Below are positions 17,259 to 26,787 of a stretch of 52,083 nt of DNA, one piece after another; the first letter of the stretch is position 1, and the number at the start of each line of letters is the position of its first letter. The DNA comes from an uncultured Clostridia bacterium (lineage in GTDB: Bacteria; Bacillota; Clostridia; Oscillospirales; Oscillospiraceae): assembly GCA_946184165.1 (NCBI GenBank), contig CAMHEN010000003.1:1-52083 (forward strand), read 5' to 3'. Under the pieces are notes generated by a model, which searched no databases, was not told the DNA's origin, and saw nothing but the letters and a program-made list of their open reading frames with translations. The translations under genes and the position numbers were made by a program.

Positions 17259-18632
17259 TCAAAACAGCAGTGTCTTTGCGATGCTGAAGTAGACCAGCAG
17301 GGACAGGGCGTCCACAATGGTGGTGATGAAGGGACTCGCCATGACGGCGGGATCGAAGCCCAGCTTTTTGGCGCAAAGCGGCAGGGTGCAGCCCACGACC
17401 TTCGCCACCAGCACCGTGAGGGCCATGGTGAGACAGACGACAAAGGCCGTCATCACGGTGATATCCGCGTTGCCGAGGATCAGGCGGTCGAAGAGCATGA
17501 TCTTCAAAAAGCAGAGCGAGGCGAGGGCTGCGCCGCAGAGGACCGCGGTCTGGATCTCCTTCCACATGACCTTCGGCAGGTCGGCAAGCTCCAGCTCGCC
17601 CAGAGAGAGGGCGCGGATCACGGTGACGGAGGCCTGGGAGCCCGAGTTGCCGCCCGTGTCCATGAGCATGGGGATGAAAGCCGTGAGCACCACCTGGGCG
17701 GCGAGGGCACTTTCAAAGCCGGTAATGATCATGCCCGTGAAAGTGGCCGAGACCATCAGCAGCAGAAGCCAGGGGATGCGGTGCCTGAAGAGATCCCAGG
17801 GGGTAGAGCGCAGGTAGGTCTTCTCCGAGGGGAGCATACCGGCCATCTTCTCGATATCTTCCGTGGTCTCTTCCACGAGGACGTCCATGGCGTCGTCGAA
17901 GGTCACGATACCGACCATGCGCTCGTCCGTGTCCACCACAGGCAGAGCCAGGAAGTTATATTTGGAGAGCATCTGGGCGACCTCTTCCTGGTCGGTCAGG
18001 GTGTTGACGAAGATGACATGCTCGTCCATGATCTCGGAGACCGGGGTGTTGTCGTCGGATGCGAGGAGCAGGTCCTTGACCGACACGGTGCCGAGGAGTT
18101 TACGCGCCTCGGTCACATAACAGGTGTAGATGGTCTCTTTGTCCACACCGGTGCGGCGGATGCGCTGGATAGCCTCCGCCACGGTCATCTGGGGGCGCAG
18201 AGAGACATACTCCGTGGTCATGATGGAGCCCGCGGAGTTTTCGGGGTAGCGCAGGATCTCGTTGATCTCGCGGCGCATTTCGGGGTCCGCCTGGGCGAGG
18301 ATGCGCTTGACGACGCTCGCGGGCATCTCCTCGACGAGATCTGCCGCGTCGTCCACGTAAAGCTCGCTCACGACCTCGTGCAGCTCCTTATCCGAGAAGC
18401 CGAGGATCAGGTGCTCCTGCAGCTCCGGCGAGAGCTCGGCAAAGGCCTCCGCCGCAAGCTCCTTGGGCAGCAGGCGGAAGAGCAGCGGGGTGCGGTCCTC
18501 ATCCAAATCCTCGAACACCGCCGCGATGTCCGCCGCGTTCATGGTGCCCAGCACGTCCTTGAGCGTCTGATACTTCTTCTCGTCCAGGAGCCTCTTAAAG
18601 GATTTTTCAAGCGTGACAAACTGTTCTGCCAT
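17259..18632 (-). CDS. mgtE: Magnesium transporter MgtE
   Basis: N-terminal MgtE_N domain, CBS pair, then DTGGNSGSQASVTVIRALSLGEL and C-terminal TM helices. Confidence 0.95.
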   Translation of the reverse strand: MAEQFVTLEKSFKRLLDEKKYQTLKDVLGTMNAADIAAVFEDLDEDRTPLLFRLLPKELAAEAFAELSPELQEHLILGFSDKELHEVVSELYVDDAADLVEEMPASVVKRILAQADPEMRREINEILRYPENSAGSIMTTEYVSLRPQMTVAEAIQRIRRTGVDKETIYTCYVTEARKLLGTVSVKDLLLASDDNTPVSEIMDEHVIFVNTLTDQEEVAQMLSKYNFLALPVVDTDERMVGIVTFDDAMDVLVEETTEDIEKMAGMLPSEKTYLRSTPWDLFRHRIPWLLLLMVSATFTGMIITGFESALAAQVVLTAFIPMLMDTGGNSGSQASVTVIRALSLGELELADLPKVMWKEIQTAVLCGAALASLCFLKIMLFDRLILGNADITVMTAFVVCLTMALTVLVAKVVGCTLPLCAKKLGFDPAVMASPFITTIVDALSLLVYFSIAKTLLF

Positions 18633-18800
18633 CGGGGTTTCCTCCTTTCGGTTTTCGTCCGGGGTGGGAGGCCGACACGCAGACCAAAGTCCGACTTTAT
18701 CTTATTGTTCCACGGAAACGCCATGCGTATTCCGCAATCGACTTCGGCCTGCCGATGCGCCGGTACTGCTTCCAGCGTCCATGACGTCTCCTCCTTAATC

Positions 18801-18830
18801 ATTCAATTGCGAACACGGTTCGCGAATATT
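18801..18830. repeat. Family A hairpin (short copy)
   Basis: ATTCAATTGCGAAC-ACG-GTTCGCGAATATT. Confidence 0.5.
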
Positions 18831-19024
18831 CAGGCGCTTGCCTGTTTATAAATTTTAACCTGCCCGGGACTGTTTTGTCAACACCAAAACAAAGCGGGTT
18901 TTCCCTTCGCCGGACCCCGGATAATGAAAAGCCCCGGCAGGGCAGAAGCCGAAGCCGGAGCTGATCAGACAAGTCATATATAGGTTGCGAATGGGGCGCA
19001 GGCTGTTTATCCTTCCTGTTCCGC

Positions 19025-19756
19025 TCAGGCCTGATCGTTGATAAACGTGTTGCAGTGCGGGCACACGCGGGTATTGGCCGGGATCGCCTCCCCGCAGACG
19101 GGGCAGCCGATGATGGCGACGGTATTCTGGGCATCGCCCGCATCGTCCTGCGTCTGGGGCGGGACATACGCCGCCCGGCCGAGGATCTTGAGCTCCGCCC
19201 TGTTTGTGATGACCAGGGTGCCCTTGTTGCCGAAGACGCAGTAGAAGGACCAGCCGTTCATCTCCTGAGAGACGTTCCCGATGGTGAGGGTGTTGCTGAA
19301 AACGTTCGAGACAACGGCGTCGGGGAAAGCGTTCTGGAACGTCTCCATGCTGACGTCCTGCCCGTCAGGGGTGACGGCGCGCCAGCCGACGTCCGTATAG
19401 GAATCGGCGTTGGCAATGAAGGTGGCGCTGGACCCGATGTACTGCGACTCGCCGAAGGGCTGCTTGGAGATCACCGGAGCCGGGGCCGAGGGCGCGGCGG
19501 GCATCACCGCGGGTTCAGGATCGGGCTCTGCCTCAGGCTCTGCCTCGGGTGCCGGGGTCGGGGTCGGCGTCGGTGTCGGCGCGGGAGTAGGCGTCGGCGT
19601 GGGCGTCGGCGCGGGCGTCGGCGTCGGAGCGGGGGTGGGCGGGAGCGTCACGATGGGCTCAGGCTCCGGCGTGGGGGCGGGCCGGCTGCCCGGCAGGCAG
19701 CCCGCGAGCGAGAGGGCCATCACCGCGAGGAGCAAAATACAAATGCCTCTTTTCAT
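19025..19756 (-). CDS. Lipoprotein with TP-repeat linker and C-terminal zinc ribbon
   Basis: Lipobox LSLAGCLPG; (TPAPTPTP)n; CPVCGEAIPANTRVCPHCNTFI. Confidence 0.8.
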   Translation of the reverse strand: MKRGICILLLAVMALSLAGCLPGSRPAPTPEPEPIVTLPPTPAPTPTPAPTPTPTPTPAPTPTPTPTPAPEAEPEAEPDPEPAVMPAAPSAPAPVISKQPFGESQYIGSSATFIANADSYTDVGWRAVTPDGQDVSMETFQNAFPDAVVSNVFSNTLTIGNVSQEMNGWSFYCVFGNKGTLVITNRAELKILGRAAYVPPQTQDDAGDAQNTVAIIGCPVCGEAIPANTRVCPHCNTFINDQA

Positions 19757-19877
19757 ACGAAAATCAGCCTTCCTTTCCTGTCTTTTTCATGAGAAGCGGA
19801 AACCGATCGGGCTTTCCGGTTCTCTCTGTATTTTAACACGCGGGCTGTCAGAACGCAATGGAAATATGCAGCGCCGC

Positions 19878-20477
19878 TCACGAGGACGGATGCGGGATGA
19901 AGGTGGGCGTGGGCAGGGCGTTCGGATCTGCCATTTTGAGCCAGACGCTGCCCCACACCTCCGCCACGCGGAAGGACTCGAAATACATGATGTTGCTGCT
20001 CGAGTAGTTGCCGAAGGCCCAGGTGGTGGTCCGGTCGCCCTTGGGCCAGAAATGCAGAAGCTCGCTCACCTGAACGCGGTCATTCGTCCGCGGGGTGCCG
20101 GTAAAGCTGAGGGTATTGAAGTCGATGTCGAAATCCCCGCTCATCACCACGCCCTCGGCCTCGAAGCGCAGGGCCATGGTGTCCTTGTGGTCGGGGTCGT
20201 TTGCGGCGGTGAACTGCGGCTTGAGCTGCAGACCGTAGGCGATGGTGGAGGAGTCGATCTCGGCTGTGCTCTCATCCCGCACATCCGCCCGGTATTCCTT
20301 GTAGTCAAAGTAAGTATAGAGGTTGTTCAGATCCAGCCGGACCTCGAACACCTCGTTCGGCGTGGGGGTGGGGACGGGCGTCGCCGTGGGGGCGGCCGTC
20401 TCCTTCTTCCCCTTCCCGCAGCCCGTGAGGGCAAAGGCCATGCAGAGGGCGAGCAGCAGGACGACGGTTTTTTTCAT
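19878..20477 (-). CDS. Lipoprotein of unknown function
   Basis: MKKTVVLLLALCMAFALTGCGKGKKE lipobox and PTPTP linker. Confidence 0.8.
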   Translation of the reverse strand: MKKTVVLLLALCMAFALTGCGKGKKETAAPTATPVPTPTPNEVFEVRLDLNNLYTYFDYKEYRADVRDESTAEIDSSTIAYGLQLKPQFTAANDPDHKDTMALRFEAEGVVMSGDFDIDFNTLSFTGTPRTNDRVQVSELLHFWPKGDRTTTWAFGNYSSSNIMYFESFRVAEVWGSVWLKMADPNALPTPTFIPHPSS

Positions 20478-20491
20478 CTTCGCGCCTCCTT

Positions 20492-22465
20492 TCAGAGCGT
20501 GACCGGCAGGGCACAGGCCCCGTCGGTGCAGACATAGAAGCTGGGCTTTCCATCCTTTGCCTCCATAAAGGCGGTGAAGGGTGCGGCCGCAGCGAGCGCC
20601 TCCGCCCGCGCGGGGGTCTTGACCAGCACGCTCATCCCCGGGCTGCGGCGGCGCAGGACGGAAAACAGCGCCTCCGGAAACTCCTCTGCGGGCAGGACCG
20701 CGACGGTCTCCTTCGTCGGGCCGCTCCGCAGGAGCAGCGCCGTGAGACCGAAGGGCGCGGCAGCGGGATAGTCTCCCGCGGCGCGCTGCAGAAAATCGAG
20801 CTGCCCGTCCAGGAGCGCGCGCCATTTCTCCTCCGCCGTAAGGCGAAAGAGCCTGTCGAAGAGGACCGCCGCCGCGCTGTTGCCGCAGGGCAGAGCCCCG
20901 TCCTGGGTCTCCTTCGGGCGCAGGAGCAGCGCCTCCCCGTCCGAGGGGGTGTCGAAGTATCCGCCCCGCTCATCCCCATAGCGAACGGGGATCGTCTCCG
21001 CGAGGGCGGCGGCGTCCAGGATATGGCGGGGATCGAAGTCCGCGTCATAGAGCTCCAGGAGTCCGAGGGCACAGAAGGCGGTGTCGCTCAAAGAGGCGTC
21101 GAAGCGGAGCTCCCCCTCGCAGAGGCGGGCCAGGAGCCTGCCGTCCCGGTGCATGTCGGTGAGCAGGAAGTTCGCGAGCTCCTGCGCCTCGAGAAGATAG
21201 CGCCGGTCCCCAAAGGCGGCCGCCGCGCGGGAGAGGGCCATGAGCATCAGGCCGTTCCAGCCCGCAAGGATCTTCCGGTCGGTGAAGAGATTCATGCGCC
21301 CGGCCCGGTACTCGCGCAGGCGCTCGCGGTATTCCTCATAGCCCTCGGGCAGAAAGTTCCAGCGGGTGTTGAGCAGGAGGTTCGGGATGCTCCTGCCGTG
21401 GAAGTTTCCGTCGGCGGTGATGTCATAGCACTCGCAGAAGTGCCGCCCCGCCTCCGCGCCGAGTATCACTTCCACCTCTCCGGGCGTGAAGAGATAGTAG
21501 GCCCCCTCCCGCCCCTCGCTGTCCGCGTCCTGGGCGCTGTAAAAGCCGCCGTCCGGCGCTTTGAGCTCCCGGAGGCAGTAGTCCAGGGTCTGCTCCGCCG
21601 TCTCCCGCCAGAGGGCCATGTGCCCGTCCTGCCAGGCTTCGGTATAGCTGAGAGCCAGCAGGGCGTTATCGCAGAGGGTCTTTTCAAAGTGGGGCTTGAG
21701 CCACTCCCGGTCGGTGGAATAGCGGCAGAAGCCGCCGCCGAAGTGGTCATAGATGCCGCCCCGGTACATCTGCCGCAGGGTCTGCTCCACCGCCTCCCGG
21801 GGTTTCTTCTCCCCGGTGACGGCGGCGTACTCCATCAGGAACAGAAGGTTCTGGGGCGTTGGGAACTTGGTGGACCAGCCGAAGCCGCCGTACTCCGCGT
21901 CATAAGCCCCCATGAGCTGCTCGGCGGCCTTCCGGGGCAGATCCTCCACGGGGTCGCCCGGCTTTGTCTCCTGCCGGAGGTAGAAGCTCATCTCCTTCGC
22001 CGTATGCAGGAGGGTGTCCCGGTCCTCTCCCCACTTTTCGGCGATGGCTTTCAGAAGATACAGAAGGCCCATGCGCCCGCCGCGGTTCTCCTTCGGGAAA
22101 TAGGTGCCGACGAAAAAAGGCTCCTGCGCGGGGGTCAGGATCGCGGTCAGGGGCCAGCCGCCGCTGCCGTTTGCCGCGACGCAGGCCTGCATATACACGC
22201 TGTCGATATCGGGCCGCTCCTCCCGGTCCACCTTGACGGGAACATAGAAGCGGTTCAGAACCTGCGCGACCTCCGGGTCCTCAAAGGATTCGCGGGCCAT
22301 CACATGGCACCAGTGGCAGGTGGAATAGCCGACGGAGAGGAAGACGGGCTTATCCTCCCGCCGCGCCTTTTCAAATGCCTCCTTCCCCCAGGGATACCAG
22401 CTTACGGGGTTTTCCGCGTGCTGGCGCAGATAGGGGGATTTTTCGTTTATCAGTCGATTGCTCAT
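20492..22465 (-). CDS. Thioredoxin-domain protein, DUF255/YyaL family
   Basis: [61 protein letters not shown]. Confidence 0.95.
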   Translation of the reverse strand: MSNRLINEKSPYLRQHAENPVSWYPWGKEAFEKARREDKPVFLSVGYSTCHWCHVMARESFEDPEVAQVLNRFYVPVKVDREERPDIDSVYMQACVAANGSGGWPLTAILTPAQEPFFVGTYFPKENRGGRMGLLYLLKAIAEKWGEDRDTLLHTAKEMSFYLRQETKPGDPVEDLPRKAAEQLMGAYDAEYGGFGWSTKFPTPQNLLFLMEYAAVTGEKKPREAVEQTLRQMYRGGIYDHFGGGFCRYSTDREWLKPHFEKTLCDNALLALSYTEAWQDGHMALWRETAEQTLDYCLRELKAPDGGFYSAQDADSEGREGAYYLFTPGEVEVILGAEAGRHFCECYDITADGNFHGRSIPNLLLNTRWNFLPEGYEEYRERLREYRAGRMNLFTDRKILAGWNGLMLMALSRAAAAFGDRRYLLEAQELANFLLTDMHRDGRLLARLCEGELRFDASLSDTAFCALGLLELYDADFDPRHILDAAALAETIPVRYGDERGGYFDTPSDGEALLLRPKETQDGALPCGNSAAAVLFDRLFRLTAEEKWRALLDGQLDFLQRAAGDYPAAAPFGLTALLLRSGPTKETVAVLPAEEFPEALFSVLRRRSPGMSVLVKTPARAEALAAAAPFTAFMEAKDGKPSFYVCTDGACALPVTL

Positions 22466-22528
22466 GCCGGAGCCTCCAGGTGGTTTTTGTTTATTATACC
22501 CATTCGACGGGATTCTTTCAAGATGTTG

Positions 22529-22557
22529 TTGGCGCTTTGCGTTTTATATGCTATACT
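22529..22557 (+). promoter_or_regulatory. Promoter of the TPR/DUF4037 genes
   Basis: TTGGCG-N17-TATACT. Confidence 0.7.
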
Positions 22558-22590
22558 ATATCTATATTTTGTTTTCACGGAGCGCAGGCT

Positions 22591-23406
22591 ATGGATCACA
22601 ACGAATACTGCTGCATTTTTGATACGGCCCAATATACCGGCACGCCGGACTCTGCGCCCTGCCCGCAGGCGCTGGACGTGCCGCGGCTCATAGAGCGCTT
22701 CGACGCGCTATGCAGTCAGGGGCGCGAGGAGGAGGCGCGGGATCTTCTGGAGCAGGCGCAGGAGACGGCAAAGCAGGCCGGGGACTGGCGCGCCGAGCTC
22801 AGCGTGACGAACGAACTGCTCGGTCAGTACCGCCGGACACAGCAGGCCGGCAAGGGGCTTGCGGCCGTGAATCACGCGCTTGAAATCATCCGCGTCCACC
22901 GCCTGGGCCGTACGGTCTCCGGGGCGACGATCCTCCTGAACGCCGCGACGACGCTCAAGGCCTTCGGGCACGCTTCCGAGTCCATCCCCATTTTTACCCA
23001 TGCGGCGCGGGTCTATGCCGATAATCTGGCCCCTGACGACTACCGCTTTGCCGGGCTCTACAACAACATGGCGCTGAGCTATGACGACATGGGCGATGTG
23101 GCGAGCGCCGAGCGCTTTTTCGGTCTCGCCCTCAAAACCATTGAGAAGACCGAGCACCCCGGAAACGACAGCGCCGTGACCTGGTGCAATCTCGCGGAGA
23201 TGTACGGGCGGCGCGACCCGGAGGATGAACGCATCGGAGACTGCCTTGAGATGGCCTGGGACTGTCTCAACACCCCTGACCTGCCCCGGGACGGCTACCA
23301 CGCCTTCACTGTCTCCAAGTGCGCGCCGACCTTTGATTATTTCGGCTTCTTCCTCTATGCGAAGGAGCTGCGGGAAAGGGCGGAGAGAATCTATGCAGGG
23401 ACTTGA
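22591..23406 (+). CDS. Tetratricopeptide-repeat protein
   Basis: Repeated TPR helices: AGLYNNMALSYDDMGDVASAERFFGLALKTIEKTEHPGNDSAVTWCNLAEMYGR. Confidence 0.85.
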   Translation: MDHNEYCCIFDTAQYTGTPDSAPCPQALDVPRLIERFDALCSQGREEEARDLLEQAQETAKQAGDWRAELSVTNELLGQYRRTQQAGKGLAAVNHALEIIRVHRLGRTVSGATILLNAATTLKAFGHASESIPIFTHAARVYADNLAPDDYRFAGLYNNMALSYDDMGDVASAERFFGLALKTIEKTEHPGNDSAVTWCNLAEMYGRRDPEDERIGDCLEMAWDCLNTPDLPRDGYHAFTVSKCAPTFDYFGFFLYAKELRERAERIYAGT

Positions 23407-24316
23407 AGAGGCGAGGCGCCTCTATGAGCGCTATGGCGCCGACATGATCGACAGGCTCTTCCCCGCCTGGGCCGGGCGCATCGCCGTCGGGCTTGCGGGC
23501 CACGGGTCCGAGTGCTTCGGCTTTGACGATGCGCTCTCCCGCGACCACGATTTTCCCGAGGGCTTCTGTCTCTGGATCGACGACGAGACGGACCGGGCCA
23601 TCGGCGTGGAGCTGAGCCGCGCCTACCGTTCTCTCCCCTTCCGGAAGGCGGCGGAGCGAAGCGCCCTGAGCGAAGCGAGCCGCGGCGTGCGGCGCATCCG
23701 CGATTTCTATGAGCGCTACACCGGCACCGGCGGCGCACCGCAGGATCTGATGCAGTGGCTGTCCCTCCCCTCCCACGCCCTGGCGGAGGCTACGAACGGC
23801 GAAGTTTTCCGGGACGATCAGGGGCTCTTCTCCTCCATCCGTGAGACGCTGCTCAACGGGATGCCGGAGGACGTGCGTCTCAAGAAGCTGGCCGCCCGGG
23901 TGATCGCCATGGCCCAGGCGGGGCAGTATAACTACCCCCGCTGCGTGCGGCACGGAGAATACGGCGCGGCCATGCTGGCGATGGCCGAATTCGTGAACGC
24001 CGCCTGCGCATGCATCTTCCTTCTGAACCGGCGGCACATGCCCTATTACAAGTGGCAGCTCCGGGCGATGGAGGGGCTTGAGCGGCTCTCCAATCTGCGG
24101 GAGGCGCTGGAATTCCTGCTCACCGCGGAGAATGACGAGCAGGGCCGCATCCTGAAATCCGCGGTCATTGAGGATATCTGCGCCGCCGTCATTGCGGAGC
24201 TCAAGGCCCAGCGCCTCACCCACGGGAGCTGGGACTATCTGGAGCCCCACGCCTTTGAGATCGCCTCGCATATCGAGAGCCCGCAGCTTCGGGCCATGCA
24301 CATCATGGAGGGATAA
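23393..24316 (+). CDS. DUF4037 domain-containing protein
   Basis: GLAGHGSECFGFDDALSRDHDFPEGFCLW resembles a nucleotidyltransferase GS...D.D signature; overlaps the TPR gene end. Confidence 0.82.
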   Translation: MQGLEEARRLYERYGADMIDRLFPAWAGRIAVGLAGHGSECFGFDDALSRDHDFPEGFCLWIDDETDRAIGVELSRAYRSLPFRKAAERSALSEASRGVRRIRDFYERYTGTGGAPQDLMQWLSLPSHALAEATNGEVFRDDQGLFSSIRETLLNGMPEDVRLKKLAARVIAMAQAGQYNYPRCVRHGEYGAAMLAMAEFVNAACACIFLLNRRHMPYYKWQLRAMEGLERLSNLREALEFLLTAENDEQGRILKSAVIEDICAAVIAELKAQRLTHGSWDYLEPHAFEIASHIESPQLRAMHIMEG

Positions 24317-24362
24317 TATTCGATCGCAAGCTTTGGTTTGCAATCGAGATACTCGCGCTTCA
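24317..24362 (+). repeat. Family A repeat (short copy)
   Basis: ATTCGATCGCAAGCTTTGGTTTGCAATCGAGATACTCGCGCT; shares its 3' CAATCGAGATACTCGCGCT with copy a (CGATCGAGATACTCGCGCT). Confidence 0.65.
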
Positions 24363-24375
24363 GGAGGGACAAGCC

Positions 24376-25125
24376 ATGGAGATACGCTGGCTGGGACACG
24401 CCTGCTTTACCATCACACACAGGGGCTACACGCTCGCCGTCGACCCATACAACAGCGACTATGTGACCGGGTATCCCAAGCTGCGCGGGCTGCGGGCGGA
24501 CAGGCTCCTCATCAGCCACGACAGCTACGGCCACAATTACCGCGAGGGGGTCGTGCTCTCGGGAAGGCCGGAGAACGAGTGCCCCTTCACCATCACGCCC
24601 ATGGAGGTCTGGCACGACACGGTCTGCGGCATCATGCGCGGTTCCTGCCTCATCCACCTCATCGAGGCCGACGGTATCCGCGTGGCCCACATGGGCGATA
24701 TCGGCGCCCCCCTCACCGGGGAACAGGCGGGCAGGCTCTACAACCTGGACGCCATGATGATCACCGCGGGGTCCTGCACGGCCCTCCCCTCCCAGGAGGT
24801 CTTCCGCCTGAGCGAGGAGCTTTTTCCCAAGGTGCTGATCCCCATGCACTACCGGGACGGAAACCGCGGCCCCCGGCGGCTCGAGCATGTGGAGGAGCTG
24901 ACCAAGCACTTCGCGCCCAGCATGGTCAAAAGGTACGACACGGACCGCATCACGATCACCCCGGACGCGGAGCCGCAGGTGGCCCTGCTGCGCTTTCGTG
25001 GGCTTTCGCCGGAGGAGAGCGGCACGGAGAAGAAGCCCTCCCTCCTGGCCTGCGCCGTCAGAAAGCTGCCGTTTGCAAAACAGAACACATCGGGCTTGCA
25101 ATATCGGCCGGATATGGTAGAATAA
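24376..25125 (+). CDS. MBL-fold metal-dependent hydrolase
   Basis: MEIRWLGHACFTITHRGYTLAVDPY, HMGDIGAPL, IPMHYRDG. Confidence 0.88.
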   Translation: MEIRWLGHACFTITHRGYTLAVDPYNSDYVTGYPKLRGLRADRLLISHDSYGHNYREGVVLSGRPENECPFTITPMEVWHDTVCGIMRGSCLIHLIEADGIRVAHMGDIGAPLTGEQAGRLYNLDAMMITAGSCTALPSQEVFRLSEELFPKVLIPMHYRDGNRGPRRLEHVEELTKHFAPSMVKRYDTDRITITPDAEPQVALLRFRGLSPEESGTEKKPSLLACAVRKLPFAKQNTSGLQYRPDMVE

Positions 25126-25168
25126 ATAAATCGACTGTCAGTTTTACTTTTACTAATGGAGTGTCTGC

Positions 25169-26773
25169 ATGAAAGCATTTCGAAAAATCATGGCCGCAGC
25201 CGCAGCGCTGCTGCTCTGTTTGGGGCTGTTTGCGCCCGCTTTCGCGGCGGAGGACGACGGGACCGACCCCTCCTGGGACGAGGTATCCGCGAAGGTGCTG
25301 GCCGAATATGAGATGGACGAGGCGAACATCCACGCAGGCTATCTGAATCTTGTGACCGGCGAGGAGCACTACATCAACGGCGACGAATATGCCGTCGCCG
25401 CGAGTATGTACAAGGTGCCCCTTTGTATGTATTTCACCGAGCATCTCGCCGACGGCACCATCGACTGGAGCGTGTACGAGCAGTACTTCTCCTACAAGGA
25501 GATCCAGGACGCGGTCCTGATCGATTCCAGCAACGAGCAGGCGATGTTCCTCTTCAACACCTTCCTCGACGGGTACGACAATTTCCGCGCCCTGACCGCC
25601 CCCTACATGGGCGTCGAGCCGGGGAGCGAATCGGTCGACATCACGATGTACAACTACTACACGGCGCGGGAATTCATCCACTGCCTGAAGCTGCTCTATG
25701 ACGAGCAGGATCGCTTCCCCGACATCATCCCCACGATGCAGCAGGCCATGACCGACCGCTTTTTCAAGTATAACGAGCCGCGCTTCCGCATCGCCCAGAA
25801 GCCCGGCTGGATGTCCCCGCCCGACAGCTATGTGCCCGTCCTCAACGACTGCGCCATCTGCTTTACGACGCAGCCCATCGCGCTTGTCATGTTCTCCAGC
25901 AGCTTCAACACCAGCGAGGAGTTTTTAAGCGCCTGGTGCACCGCCATGTGCGAATACACCGAGACGCTCGCCAACAAGCCCAAGCCCACGCCGACCCCCA
26001 CGCCGGTTCCGGTCGTCACGCCGGAGCCGGCCCCGACGCCGGAACCCGGGCCCGCCCGCGTAGAGCTGCCGATGTTTGCCCCCGCGGTCGCGGTGGGCTG
26101 TTTTCTGCTGGCAGGGCTCATCTTCCTGATCGTTCTGTGCCTTCGCTATCACGCCCGGTTCATCGGGCTTTTCCTCGCACTGGTGCTGAGCGCGGCGGCC
26201 ATGCTGCTGGCCGTCGGCGGCGTTTACTTCGGCACGGTCTACGCGAGGCCCAGCGGAAACCCGGCGGATACGGCCGCGCATTTTCTGAACGCCGTCTGTG
26301 CCGGTGATTACGGCGCCGCCTATCTCGATCTTCGCGATTATTCGGATCTGGGCCTCTCCGAGGCGCCCGCAAGCGCCGCCGGGCAGAAGATCTACCGGGC
26401 GCTGCATGAGAGTTTCTCCTATGCTCTCGCGGGCGAGTGCCGCACAGACAAGCTGTCCGCCGCTCAGCCCGTACGCTTCCGCTATCTGGATCTGAACCGG
26501 ATGGAGGAGGCGGTGGCCCGGCAGACACAGGAGGAGGTCAAGAATATCGTACAGCTGCGCTCCACCCACGAGGTCTATGACGAAAACAACCGCTACCGTC
26601 CCGAGATCGCGAACGAGGCCTATCTCGCCGCGCTCGACACGGTGCTGCAGAACGCCCGGGACTACTATGCCGAGGCGGCGTTTGATCTCTCCCTCGCCTA
26701 TACGGACGGGAAGTGGCAGGTCCTCACCAACTCTGCGCTGCTGCGCTCCCTCGCCGGCGGCATCGGATACTGA
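25169..26773 (+). CDS. Secreted serine hydrolase (class A beta-lactamase-like) with C-terminal TM segments
   Basis: Signal peptide; AASMYKVPLCMYF (SxxK); P-rich linker, then two hydrophobic helices. Confidence 0.75.
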   Translation: MKAFRKIMAAAAALLLCLGLFAPAFAAEDDGTDPSWDEVSAKVLAEYEMDEANIHAGYLNLVTGEEHYINGDEYAVAASMYKVPLCMYFTEHLADGTIDWSVYEQYFSYKEIQDAVLIDSSNEQAMFLFNTFLDGYDNFRALTAPYMGVEPGSESVDITMYNYYTAREFIHCLKLLYDEQDRFPDIIPTMQQAMTDRFFKYNEPRFRIAQKPGWMSPPDSYVPVLNDCAICFTTQPIALVMFSSSFNTSEEFLSAWCTAMCEYTETLANKPKPTPTPTPVPVVTPEPAPTPEPGPARVELPMFAPAVAVGCFLLAGLIFLIVLCLRYHARFIGLFLALVLSAAAMLLAVGGVYFGTVYARPSGNPADTAAHFLNAVCAGDYGAAYLDLRDYSDLGLSEAPASAAGQKIYRALHESFSYALAGECRTDKLSAAQPVRFRYLDLNRMEEAVARQTQEEVKNIVQLRSTHEVYDENNRYRPEIANEAYLAALDTVLQNARDYYAEAAFDLSLAYTDGKWQVLTNSALLRSLAGGIGY

Positions 26774-26787
26774 GAGGGAGGCGGAAT

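Noticed and set aside
18633-18815. M-box (ykoK) Mg2+ riboswitch upstream of mgtE
   Set aside because: I could not find the conserved M-box core by eye; kept only as an unassigned leader.
19540-19690. Minisatellite-like GGCGTCGG/GGCGTCGGTG tract
   Set aside because: In-frame codons of the Pro-Thr-rich linker of the lipoprotein; explained as coding low complexity.
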